A stretch of DNA of 64,000 nt from Nocardia abscessus. GTDB lineage: Bacteria; Actinomycetota; Actinomycetes; Mycobacteriales; Mycobacteriaceae. The notes beneath the pieces are model-generated. The model was not told where the DNA came from, searched no databases, and saw nothing but the letters and a program-made list of their open reading frames with translations. A program made the position numbers and the translations under genes. Each line of letters begins with the position of its first letter. Positions within the stretch are counted from its first letter, which is position 1. Location: assembly GCF_015477775.1 (NCBI RefSeq), contig NZ_JADLQO010000001.1:372001-436000 (forward strand). The letters run 5' to 3'. Positions 20,191 to 28,922 of this stretch are shown piece after piece.

Positions 20191-20314
20191 CGAGGTAACG
20201 GCTGATGGCCAGCAACCGACAGAACGGTTGCGTCGGCAACTACAACGCCCAGCGCACCATCTCGCATACACAGCAGCGACACCGGACCAGACAGCTTTTC
20301 GAACGGGGTTCTGA

Positions 20315-22084
20315 ATGACACAGCGCCTGGCGCTCGGCATCACTGTCGGGACGTCGAATTCGGTCGCCGTGGCGGCTACGGAAGATGGCGACGACGGCAT
20401 CGGCCCGTCCGGCGGCGGTTACCTACGCTCGCATCCCAGCGTGTTGCGGCTGTCGGACGACATGGCGCCCACGCTGGGCGCGGGCGCTCGCTCCACCGGC
20501 CGCCATTCCAGTGACGTCCTGCTGGAGGGCTTCCTCGCCAGGGTCGGCGACCCGGTCGGCATCTTCGCCGAGGACGGGTCCTCGTATTCCGCGCCCGACC
20601 TGGTGGCCACCGCGATCGGCTGCCTGGTCGACGAGATCGCCGCCGAGACTGGACAAGACGCCGGCCGGGCGATGGTCGCCTGCCACCCGGCGTGGTGGTC
20701 GCGGCACACCGTCGACATCCAGCGCGACGCGCTGGAGCGAGCCGGACTCGGCGAGGTGACCCTGGTCCCGGAGCCGACCGCCGCGATCCGCTGGCTCGAC
20801 GCCGCGCACGGCAGGACCGATGACGGCGCGGTGATCGTCTTCGACCTCGGGGCGAGCGGCTCGACCGTCTCGGTGGTGCGCACCGGCGAGCACGCCAGCC
20901 TGCTGGGCACGCCGCTGCGCAACACCGAGGTCGCCGGGGCGGAATTCGATCTGCTGACCATGCGCTATGTCCTGGCAAATGCCGTGCTCGCCGCGGATTT
21001 CGATCCGTTCGATCCGGTGGTGGAACGCGAATTATCGGCTTTGCGGGAGCGCTGCAGAAAAGCGAAAGAAGAGCTTTCCATAAATACCGCGACGGTTGTT
21101 CCGGTTCGGGTCGACCCCGCGGATCCGCACGGCAGCACCGTGCGGCTGGTACGCGGCGAACTGGAAGACCTGCTGCGCGGACCGCTGTTGAGCTCGATCG
21201 ACCTGATCCGCGACGCGGTGCACCGGGCGGGTCTGGACATCGGCGATGTCGGCCGCGTCCTGCTGACCGGAGGCGGCGGCGCCATCCCGCTGGTCGCCGA
21301 ACTGATCTCCTCCGAGTTCGGCTTGCCCGTCGTGGCGGCTCCCGACCCGGAGCACACCACGGCACGCGGCGCCGCACTGCTGGCGGCCGACCTGCTCGCC
21401 GCCGAGACCGATCAGCTCCCCATTGTCGACCCGGGCGTCGAGGACGAAACCGTGCCGCAGCCCAGAGCGCTACCCTCCTCGGGTCTGGCGGCCTTGCCCG
21501 AGGACCAACCCGCGCGCCGTCGCGCGCCGATCAGCAGGCGGCACATCGCGGTGGTGGCGGGCGTCGCGGTCGCCATCGGCCTGCTGACCACCGGAACCCT
21601 CGCCATGGGCACCGGCATCCAATCCGGCCCGAGCAGTCCCGCCTCGACCGAACAGTCCCCGACCGGCGCCGCACAGGTCGCCGCGACGACCGGAGCGCAG
21701 ACGGGCGACCCGTCCGCGCCGTCCGGGGTCGCCGCCACGGACTCCGCCGGCGCCACCGGCCGACCGAAAACCGAGGCGCCTCGAAGCGGCTCGCCCTCGT
21801 CCCCGGCCCCGGGCACCACCGTGGCCGTGGCGAACAGCGAGCCGAGTGCCGATCAACCCGCCCCCGCCCCGGCGGACTCCCCGGCGCCGCAACCCGCGCC
21901 GCAGCCGCAGCCTTCTCCCGCTCCCGCTCCCGCACCGCCGCCGACCAACCCGTCGCCCCCCACCCAGCAGCAGCCGCGCCCCACGCCACCGAGCGCGCCC
22001 AGCCTGCCCACCGGCGTGCTCGGCGACCCGCTCGGCACGGTGCTGCGCGCTCCCGGGGAGATCCTGGGAGGCTCCGGTGGCTGA
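20315..22084 (+). CDS. Membrane-anchored Hsp70-like protein with Pro/Ala-rich tail (paralogue 1)
   Basis: 589 residues. An N-terminal actin/Hsp70-like ATPase fold (1 to about 370) keeps GITVGTSNS (Thr10 where DnaK has catalytic Asp8), LVPEPTAAIRWLD, FDLGASGSTVSVVRTGE and LLTGGGGAIPLVAEL. There is no substrate-binding domain or lid. After a basic stretch (RRRAPISRRH) comes one membrane helix (about 409-431), then about 160 residues rich in Pro, Ala, Ser and Thr, predicted outside the membrane. Divergent from iniB. Its stop overlaps the start of the LuxR-type gene by eight bases. Nucleotide binding is plausible, canonical chaperone activity is not. Confidence 0.82.
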   Translation: MTQRLALGITVGTSNSVAVAATEDGDDGIGPSGGGYLRSHPSVLRLSDDMAPTLGAGARSTGRHSSDVLLEGFLARVGDPVGIFAEDGSSYSAPDLVATAIGCLVDEIAAETGQDAGRAMVACHPAWWSRHTVDIQRDALERAGLGEVTLVPEPTAAIRWLDAAHGRTDDGAVIVFDLGASGSTVSVVRTGEHASLLGTPLRNTEVAGAEFDLLTMRYVLANAVLAADFDPFDPVVERELSALRERCRKAKEELSINTATVVPVRVDPADPHGSTVRLVRGELEDLLRGPLLSSIDLIRDAVHRAGLDIGDVGRVLLTGGGGAIPLVAELISSEFGLPVVAAPDPEHTTARGAALLAADLLAAETDQLPIVDPGVEDETVPQPRALPSSGLAALPEDQPARRRAPISRRHIAVVAGVAVAIGLLTTGTLAMGTGIQSGPSSPASTEQSPTGAAQVAATTGAQTGDPSAPSGVAATDSAGATGRPKTEAPRSGSPSSPAPGTTVAVANSEPSADQPAPAPADSPAPQPAPQPQPSPAPAPAPPPTNPSPPTQQQPRPTPPSAPSLPTGVLGDPLGTVLRAPGEILGGSGG

Positions 22085-24665
22085 TACCGCCTTCGACACT
22101 CTCCCGTGCGCCCGCGACATCTTCCGCGAGTTGGACTCCACCGACGACCAGCCGGTGGTCTACCTCATCCGCGGCCGCTCCCAAACCGGCAAGTCGACCT
22201 TGCTCGCGGAGATCCGGGCTCGTCTTCGCGCCCGGGGCATCCCACTACAGGACGACACCGCCGCCCTCCAGCACGCGCACGCGCGCAACGGCTCGCACAC
22301 GGCGACCCGCACGCCGATCGCCGGGGCCACGGCAGGCGTGACGACCGAGACCGCCCGCCCGGCTCTGATCATCGACAACGCTCATACGCTCGGCCGGCTC
22401 GATCTGGAATACCTCTGCGCCGCCGTGGAATCCGGGCACCGCACCGTGGTGGTCGCCGCCCAGCCGCGCCCGCACGACCCGCGGCTGCGGATGCTCGCGG
22501 AGGCGGTCGCCCGGCGCGGTCGCGTCGTGGACCTGCGCCCGCTCGGCGTCGCGGACATGGCGCCGTTCGCCAGGGAGCTGGGCATGATGGTGCCGCGCCA
22601 GGTCGCTCAGCACATCCACGTGCAGACCGCGGGTATCCGCGGCGGCGTGGTGGCCGCGCTCACGGCGGCCTGCTCGGCGCGTCTGGACGCGGGCATCACG
22701 GCGGTCGACACGGCGGTCGCCGCGTGGGCGCGCGGGTTGCTGGACAACCTCGAGCCCGACCTGCTGGAGACCCTGGTCGTCGCCACCACGGGAACGGGTC
22801 TGGATTCCACCGAGCTCACCGAGGTGCTCGGCGTGGAGCATGGCGTCGCGCAAGAACTCATCGACCGCGCCAGGGCCAGTGCCCTGGTGACCGATGCCGA
22901 CCTGCTGCTCGAACCCGCCGTCGCCCCGCTGCGCACGCTGCTCGGCGATCGCAGGTTCGTCGCGGTCGAGCGCCGTTTGCTCGGCGCCCGGCTGGAGGCG
23001 GGCCTGCTGCGTGACCGCACCGCACTGCAGTTGGCCGAGTCCGGCGTCCGCGACCCGCGGCTGGCCGATTTCCTCGTCACCGCCGCGGAGCAGGCCGGTC
23101 GCGAAGCGGTTCGCTACTACGCCGCCGCGGCCGCCGCGGGGGCCGAACTCGATCCGATCGCGCTGCGCTGGGCCGAGGCGGCCGCGCGGACCGGCGACGG
23201 CGACACCGCCATGCGGCTGGCCGAGCCGATGCTGGCACGTGCGGGCAGCACGGGCGCCGAGCTCGCCACAGCCGTGCGGATCTGCGCCGCGGTGCTCACC
23301 CGCCGCGGACTGGTGGGGCGCGCGGCGCAGCTGTACACCTGGCTCGGCGGCGACCGGGTGGGCCCGGACTGGGCGGTCGGCGCCACGGTGCTGTGCCTGG
23401 CGGGTGACGTGGCAGGCGCCGGGGAGATGTCGTCCTCGTCGACGCAATGGCCCCCTACCGAGGCGGGGGCGCACGCGCGGGTGATCGCGACCGCGCTCGC
23501 GGACACCATCGCACCGGGCAACAGCACCGCTGCGGCGGTATCGGCGCTGGTACAGGCCGCGCACGCGGACGCGGGCGTGGACCGTTTCCTGCCCTGCACG
23601 GCGGCCTCGATCGCCACGATGCTCTCGCTCGGCACCGGTGAGCCGCGCCGCGCCCAGGACGCCTTGCGGCGGGCCACCGCGAGCGGGCTGCGCTGCCACC
23701 AGCTCGACGTGCTGGCGGCCTGGACGGCGATGCTCGGCGGCGACGAGCGCGCCGCCGCCGCCACGGTGGCCACGCTGGACCACGACCAACTCGACGTCCG
23801 CGACCGGTTGCTCGCCCACGGTGTCGCGGTGGGCTTGGGCCGGCGCAGCGGCGACCACACCGCGCTGGCCCGCGCGTGGCAGGCGGCGTATCCGCTGTTC
23901 GACGACGTACAGGCCGACCTGCTCGCGCTGCTGCCGATCGGCGAGCTGTGGCTGGCCGGTATCCGGATGCGGGACGAACGGCGGATCGCGCCGCTGGTGG
24001 ACGCCGCGCTCGCGCTGCTGCGCCGGTTGAACGATCCGCCCGCCTGGTCCAACGCCTTCCACTGGTACGGCGTGCAGGCCGCGATCGCGCACGAAAGTCC
24101 CGAGGAACTGCTGCCGCACGCGCGAGCGCTGAAAGCGGCGGCCGAAGCGGGTGACCGGCACGCCGCCGTGCTCGCCGACGCAGGCCGCACCTGGGTGCTC
24201 GTACTGCGCGGCCAGGTCGCGACCACGCCGGTGCACGCGGCGGTCGCCGCACTCACCGAGATCGGCATGACCTGGGACGGCGCCCGGCTGGCCAGCGAGG
24301 CGGCGCTCGCCGCGGCCGACTCCACGACCGCCACCGCGCTGCTCAAACTGGCCCGCACGGTCCGCGCCGACGCCCGGCCGCAGGAGCCGCAGGCCCGGCC
24401 GTCCACACCGGTCTCGCACAACGGCGACGCTCCCCCGCCGGCGCCCGCGCCGCCGCAGGCCGCGATCCTCAGCGAACGGGAACGCGAAGTCGCCGAGCTG
24501 GTTCTGCTCGGGCTCACCTATCGCGAGATCGGTGCGCGCCTGTACATTTCCGCGAAGACGGTCGAGCATCACGTGGCGCGCATTCGACGCCGGGTCGGTG
24601 CCCGTTCCCGTTCGGAGTTATTGTCGATGCTCCGCGCCATGGGACACGGCTCGCTTCTGGTGTGA
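22077..24665 (+). CDS. LuxR-family STAND-type ATPase regulator (IniR/Rv0339c-like)
   Basis: 862 residues. The Walker A is GRSQTGKS at 33-40, with a Walker B-like ALIIDNAHTL about 70 residues on. A long helical/TPR-like middle is followed by a C-terminal LuxR helix-turn-helix: LSEREREVAELVLLGLTYRE, IGARLYISAKTVEHHVARIR, SRSELLSMLRAMG. The large ATPase-plus-LuxR layout and place beside iniBAC match Rv0339c, described in mycobacteria as the iniBAC activator IniR. The start is GTG 22077 with GGGAGG upstream, inside the end of the Hsp70-like gene, so translation is coupled. A likely sensor-activator of the divergent iniB operon. Confidence 0.83.
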   Translation: MADTAFDTLPCARDIFRELDSTDDQPVVYLIRGRSQTGKSTLLAEIRARLRARGIPLQDDTAALQHAHARNGSHTATRTPIAGATAGVTTETARPALIIDNAHTLGRLDLEYLCAAVESGHRTVVVAAQPRPHDPRLRMLAEAVARRGRVVDLRPLGVADMAPFARELGMMVPRQVAQHIHVQTAGIRGGVVAALTAACSARLDAGITAVDTAVAAWARGLLDNLEPDLLETLVVATTGTGLDSTELTEVLGVEHGVAQELIDRARASALVTDADLLLEPAVAPLRTLLGDRRFVAVERRLLGARLEAGLLRDRTALQLAESGVRDPRLADFLVTAAEQAGREAVRYYAAAAAAGAELDPIALRWAEAAARTGDGDTAMRLAEPMLARAGSTGAELATAVRICAAVLTRRGLVGRAAQLYTWLGGDRVGPDWAVGATVLCLAGDVAGAGEMSSSSTQWPPTEAGAHARVIATALADTIAPGNSTAAAVSALVQAAHADAGVDRFLPCTAASIATMLSLGTGEPRRAQDALRRATASGLRCHQLDVLAAWTAMLGGDERAAAATVATLDHDQLDVRDRLLAHGVAVGLGRRSGDHTALARAWQAAYPLFDDVQADLLALLPIGELWLAGIRMRDERRIAPLVDAALALLRRLNDPPAWSNAFHWYGVQAAIAHESPEELLPHARALKAAAEAGDRHAAVLADAGRTWVLVLRGQVATTPVHAAVAALTEIGMTWDGARLASEAALAAADSTTATALLKLARTVRADARPQEPQARPSTPVSHNGDAPPPAPAPPQAAILSEREREVAELVLLGLTYREIGARLYISAKTVEHHVARIRRRVGARSRSELLSMLRAMGHGSLLV

Positions 24666-24711
24666 CCGGGTGCGGTTCCGTCAGCGGAAACGCCGAAGCG
24701 AGGTAGGTGAG

Positions 24712-25827
24712 ATGGCCACTGGGGTTGGCCTGCGCGTCGCCGAGGACGCGTGCACTGCGGTGATCGTCACCGATGGCGACGAGGAACCGCGGTACATCGT
24801 CCGTGAGTCGATCCTGCACATGTCCGAAGACGGTGACGCCGAACTGGGCGGTCCCGCACCGGCCGGGCACGCGCATTCGATCACCGGATTCGTGCCCGCC
24901 GTCGGTGACCCGGCGGGCATCTCGGTCGACGACGGCGAGGCGTACCGCGCCGAAGACCTCGTCGCGACCGCCCTGTTCTGCCTGATCAACCTGGCCGCCG
25001 AGCATCTCAGCGGTCCGGCCGAGTTCTACGCGACGCATCCGGCCGATTGGACCGCCGAGCACGTGCGGTCACTGCGTGACGCGCTGGACTACCTCGGTCT
25101 GCGCTCGGTGCTGCTGGTCAGCGAGGGTGAGCTGCCCAGCGCCGAAACCGGTGCGGGCGGTGACTCGTTCGCCTACGACGCGGCCCGCGGCGCGCTGGCG
25201 GCCGTGCTGGCCACCCCCGCGGGCGCCACCCCGCCGGACCCGTCCACCGCGGAGAACTCGACGGTGGACACCATCGTCATCCCGGCGGTGCCGAGCACCG
25301 AGGCGCAGCCGCAGGCGTATTCGGCGGCCTTCCCGATCGCCGAGCCGATCGGGGCCGTGGCCGCGGAACCGGAGCCGTCCGAGAAGCCAACGCAGGCAGC
25401 GGTTCCCGTGAAAGATCCGAGGCGCATGCCGTTGCTGATCGCAGGCGCCGCCGTGATCGGGTTGGTGCTCGGCGGCATCGTGGTGGCCCTGCTGTTCCGC
25501 GACAGCGGCGAGACACCGGTGCCGCCGCTGCCCGACGCACAGTCCGAGCAGACGTCGGTCCCCGCCCCGCCCCTGCCTCCGGTCGCGTCCGCGACGACGC
25601 CCACCACCACCGAGCCGCCCGAGCCGCCGGTGGTGATCACCGAGACCACCACACCGGAGACCACCACGCCGCCCCCGCCCACCAGCGAGCCGCCGTCCAC
25701 CACCACGACGCCGCCCACCACCACCCGTTCTTCGACGGTGCGCAGCACGACGACAACCGGGTACCCGTTCCCGCAGCTACCGCAGATTCCCACCATCCCC
25801 GGAATGGGAATACCGAGTAGTCGGTGA
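24712..25827 (+). CDS. Truncated Hsp70-like membrane protein with Pro/Thr-rich tail (paralogue 2)
   Basis: 371 residues. The N-terminal 150 align by eye with the first lobe of the protein at 20315: VGDPAGISVDDGEAYRAEDL matches VGDPVGIFAEDGSSYSAPDL, and ATHPADWTAEHVRSLRDALD matches ACHPAWWSRHTVDIQRDALE. The phosphate-2 and adenosine motifs are missing, so it should not hydrolyse ATP. One membrane helix (about 239-261, LLIAGAAVIGLVLGGIVVAL) is followed by about 110 Pro/Thr-rich residues, ending FPQLPQIPTIPGMGIPSSR. It starts 46 bases after the LuxR-type gene and is probably in the same operon. It may partner paralogue 1 as a non-catalytic subunit. Confidence 0.75.
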   Translation: MATGVGLRVAEDACTAVIVTDGDEEPRYIVRESILHMSEDGDAELGGPAPAGHAHSITGFVPAVGDPAGISVDDGEAYRAEDLVATALFCLINLAAEHLSGPAEFYATHPADWTAEHVRSLRDALDYLGLRSVLLVSEGELPSAETGAGGDSFAYDAARGALAAVLATPAGATPPDPSTAENSTVDTIVIPAVPSTEAQPQAYSAAFPIAEPIGAVAAEPEPSEKPTQAAVPVKDPRRMPLLIAGAAVIGLVLGGIVVALLFRDSGETPVPPLPDAQSEQTSVPAPPLPPVASATTPTTTEPPEPPVVITETTTPETTTPPPPTSEPPSTTTTPPTTTRSSTVRSTTTTGYPFPQLPQIPTIPGMGIPSSR

Positions 25828-25988
25828 TTAGTAGCGTCCTTCCCGGGTTTGTGGCCTAGAGTGTTGCGCTGACCGGGTTGTCGGATGAATTCCCTCACCG
25901 GTCGGTTGCTGGACGAAGACTGTGCGCCAACGGATTCTGCCCGTGGCCACGGATTTAGCTGGCACGTGCGTGCCGACGAAGGGACTTC

Positions 25989-27347
25989 ATGCGCAAGTTG
26001 GTGGCGCGTCGCGCCGCGGTCAAGGCTGTCGCCATCGCTTCGACCGTTCTCCTGGCTCCCTTGTTCGGCACGACGACCGCAGCGGCGGTCCCGGACGCGC
26101 CCGCGCAACTCGCCGCGGACAATCTGCCACCGGAACTGGTGCAGGCCATCGCGCGGGATCTGCAGATGACCCCGACGGAATACCTCGACCGCGCCGCGCG
26201 CGCCCAGCAGCTGCGCGACTACGCGCGCGACTTCCGTTCGGAGCGACCGGATTCCTACGCGGGCGCCTGGATCGGCGCCGACGGCAAGCCCGTCGTCGCG
26301 GTCACCTCACTGGACGCCGCCAAGATCGCCGCGGCCGACGGCTACCAGACCAGGCTCGCCCCGGTGTCCGCGGACAGCTTGGAGACCTCGCTGGTGCAGC
26401 TCAACCAATGGGTCACCGGCCTGCCGCGCGAGATCTCGCAGACGATCAACTCCGTGGCCATCGACTTCCTGAACAGTCAGCTGGTGCTCAGCGTCGCCAA
26501 CACCCCCGCGGGTCACATGCTCAACCTGCCGACCCTGCTGGCGAACATCAAGGTCATCCTGTCGCCGAACAACGGAGGCCCGGTCGAGCGCAGGCCGATG
26601 GGCGGCGACACCTACATCAGCGCGCCCGGCCCGCTCGCCGACTCGTCGCTGCGCGCCGTCGACGTGTGCTCGTTCGGGTTCAACAGCATCGACGCGTCCG
26701 GCAACGCGCTGAACATCAGTGCGGGCCACTGCGATCCGAACCTGGGCAAGGGCAACCAGGAGGCCGGCGTCTACCTGCCCAACGTCCGGGACATCCCGGC
26801 CAGCCCGGAGCTGGGCACCTTCGTGCGCGCCTCGCTGGGCGGGCAGTCCGCGCTGGACTACTCGGTGATCAAGCTGAACGAGCGCGCGGTGCGTGCGGGC
26901 ATGGACCAGCCCTCGGTGCGCGGCGCCAACGGCACCACGCTGGCGATTACCGGCACCGCCGACCCGATCACCGGCGCCCCGGTGTGCAAGTCCGGCCAGT
27001 CGTCCACCTTCACCTGTGGCTTCGTCGTGGCCGACCGGGTGGAGACCCAGCTCTACACCGCCGAGGGCGAGAGCAAGACCGTGCGCGGGTTCGCCAGCTC
27101 GGCCTGCACGCTCGGCGGCGACAGTGGCGGCGCGATCGTGTCCGGCACGCTGGCGCTGGGCATCACCAGCGGTTCCAACGCCGCGGACGCGCCGAACTGC
27201 AACGAGGCCAATATCGCCCTCGCCCAGTACGGCGGCACCGCTTCGCTCGGCATCCCGATCCGGGCGATCCTGGCCGATGTCGACGCCTCTTCCGGGGGCG
27301 GGATCGGCAGCGGCATCGCCGTGCGCACCAGGCCGAACGCGGGCTGA
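25989..27347 (+). CDS. Secreted S1-family (alpha-lytic type) serine protease, copy 1
   Basis: 452 residues. Signal peptide at 1 to about 34 (MRKLVARRAAVKAVAIASTV, ending near TTAAA). A prodomain to about residue 210 includes the LARDLQMTPTEYLDRA-type motif. The chymotrypsin-fold protease follows, with the catalytic triad visible as NISAGHC (His), LDYSVIKL (Asp) and LGGDSGGAIV (Ser). Cysteine pairs (VCSFGFN with GHC; VCKSGQ with FTCGF; SACTLGG) suggest three disulfides. Secreted, self-processing protease. AAGGGA precedes the ATG. Tandem paralogue of the next gene. Confidence 0.87.
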   Translation: MRKLVARRAAVKAVAIASTVLLAPLFGTTTAAAVPDAPAQLAADNLPPELVQAIARDLQMTPTEYLDRAARAQQLRDYARDFRSERPDSYAGAWIGADGKPVVAVTSLDAAKIAAADGYQTRLAPVSADSLETSLVQLNQWVTGLPREISQTINSVAIDFLNSQLVLSVANTPAGHMLNLPTLLANIKVILSPNNGGPVERRPMGGDTYISAPGPLADSSLRAVDVCSFGFNSIDASGNALNISAGHCDPNLGKGNQEAGVYLPNVRDIPASPELGTFVRASLGGQSALDYSVIKLNERAVRAGMDQPSVRGANGTTLAITGTADPITGAPVCKSGQSSTFTCGFVVADRVETQLYTAEGESKTVRGFASSACTLGGDSGGAIVSGTLALGITSGSNAADAPNCNEANIALAQYGGTASLGIPIRAILADVDASSGGGIGSGIAVRTRPNAG

Positions 27348-27446
27348 GCGCGCGCCGGAAGATGTGGTGATCCGCATATCCTCGGTCGACGGGCTATGAG
27401 GGAGTCGAGAACCACTAGATGAGTAGGCATACCGCGCGAAACCCCA

Positions 27447-27452
27447 TATAGT
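27447..27452 (+). promoter_or_regulatory. Putative -10 box giving a leaderless protease mRNA
   Basis: TATAGT ends seven bases before the ATG at 27459, and there is no purine-rich ribosome-binding site in front of that ATG. Actinobacterial transcripts usually start about seven bases after the -10 box, which puts the first transcribed base on or next to the start codon. Confidence 0.5.
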
Positions 27453-27458
27453 CTGCTC

Positions 27459-28784
27459 ATGCTCCTGCCACGTATAGGTCCTCTTCGATCAGCTGCGCGA
27501 CAGACCGGAATCCGAAAAACAGTGATCGCCGCCTCGGCGGCGATACTGCTGTTCGGGCCCACGGCGGCAGTTGCGACGGCGGAACCCGACCAGGCTCCCG
27601 GCCTCCCCGCCGAACTGGTCGCAGCGGTGACCCGCGATCTGAAGATCTCGCCCGCCGAGTACCTGCACCGCGCGGAGCTGGCGCAGCAGGTGGCCGCGTT
27701 CGCCACCACCGTGCAGCGGCAGTACCCGTCGGTGTTCGCCGGCTCCTGGCTGGACGACGCGGGCAAGGCGGTCGTGGCGCTGGCACAGGGCCCCGGCGCC
27801 GAGGAGGCGAAGAAGGCCGCCGAGTCGGCCGGTTTCGAGGTCCGCAACGTCGCCAAGAGCGAAGCGGCCCTGCGTGGCGAGAAGAGCGCCTTCGAGCGGT
27901 GGCTGGAGGGCCAGCCCGAGGCGGTGCGATCGCTGGTGCGCGGCGCGGTGGTGGACACGGTGAACAACGCGATCGCGGTGCGCGTCGACCAGGCCGGCCT
28001 GCCGATGCCGAACTTCATCGACCCGGCGCGCGTCATCGTGATGGCCCCGCCGGTGGCGGGCGAGCAGGGCACCCTGCAGGCCGGTGAGATCGCCGGTGAG
28101 GCGCGCGGCCCCCTCGCGGGCGGCGACGGCTACGCCTCGGTCGCCGGACGCAGCTCGCTGCGTTGCTCGCTCGGCTTCAACGGCACCGACCGCAACGGCA
28201 ACACGGTGAACATCACCGCGGGCCACTGCAACCCCGACATCCCGTCCGCGGGCAGCGGCAACGCCGCCGGCGTCTACGAGATGAACGGCGAGCGCCTCGG
28301 CGCGCAGCTCGGCGTCTTCCAGAAGTCGGTGCTCGGCGAGCAGGACTACTCGATCATCCGGGTCAACGACCAGGCCAAGGACCGCTTCGCCAACAACGGC
28401 GTCCGGGCGCCCGGCGCGGCTCCGATCGCGGTCGACGGCGTGGCGACCCCGGTCGTCGGCGCTCCGGTGTGCAAGTCCGGTGCGCGCACCGGCTTCAGCT
28501 GCGGCGTGGTCAACGCCGTCGACCAGACCGTGCAGGTCGGCGACCGGGAGCTCACCCAGAGCTTCTCGGCCAACATCTGCGCGCTGCCCGGTGACAGCGG
28601 CGGCCCGATCGTCACCGGCCGCTTGGCCCTCGGCATCTCCAGCGCGTCGTCGGTGGCGGATTACCCGATCTGCGAGATCCCGAATCTGATCGGCGCCCTG
28701 ACGGGTAACGTGCCGCAGCTGTTCGCGCAGCCGGTGCACGTGGTGCTCTCCGACAACCCGGGGCTGCGCGTACGCACCAACTGA
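27459..28784 (+). CDS. Secreted S1-family (alpha-lytic type) serine protease, copy 2
   Basis: 441 residues, the same layout as the preceding gene: signal peptide (cleavage near VATAEPD, about 40), a prodomain with TRDLKISPAEYLHRAELAQQ, and a protease domain with NITAGHC (His), EQDYSIIRV (Asp) and LPGDSGGPIV (Ser). Cysteines match copy 1. The substrate-pocket region after the serine differs between the copies (ITSGSNAADAPNC against ISSASSVADYPIC), so specificity may differ. Followed by a strong terminator. Tandem duplication is the likely origin. Confidence 0.87.
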   Translation: MLLPRIGPLRSAARQTGIRKTVIAASAAILLFGPTAAVATAEPDQAPGLPAELVAAVTRDLKISPAEYLHRAELAQQVAAFATTVQRQYPSVFAGSWLDDAGKAVVALAQGPGAEEAKKAAESAGFEVRNVAKSEAALRGEKSAFERWLEGQPEAVRSLVRGAVVDTVNNAIAVRVDQAGLPMPNFIDPARVIVMAPPVAGEQGTLQAGEIAGEARGPLAGGDGYASVAGRSSLRCSLGFNGTDRNGNTVNITAGHCNPDIPSAGSGNAAGVYEMNGERLGAQLGVFQKSVLGEQDYSIIRVNDQAKDRFANNGVRAPGAAPIAVDGVATPVVGAPVCKSGARTGFSCGVVNAVDQTVQVGDRELTQSFSANICALPGDSGGPIVTGRLALGISSASSVADYPICEIPNLIGALTGNVPQLFAQPVHVVLSDNPGLRVRTN

Positions 28785-28797
28785 CAGCAGGAACGCG

Positions 28798-28830
28798 AAA
28801 GGCCGACAGCCATTGAGCTGTCGGCCTTTT
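28798..28830 (+). terminator. Rho-independent terminator after the protease pair
   Basis: Perfect 13-bp stem AAAGGCCGACAGC / GCTGTCGGCCTTT with a six-base loop and a trailing T run (CTTTTC). It begins 14 bases after the stop codon. Confidence 0.92.
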
Positions 28831-28922
28831 CGCCGTCTCAGGGGCTTTCCACTGCCCTTACGCGGCCCCCTGTGCGGGAAACGCCGCATGCGGGGCGGTA
28901 CCGGTCCGGCATGCTGGTCGGC

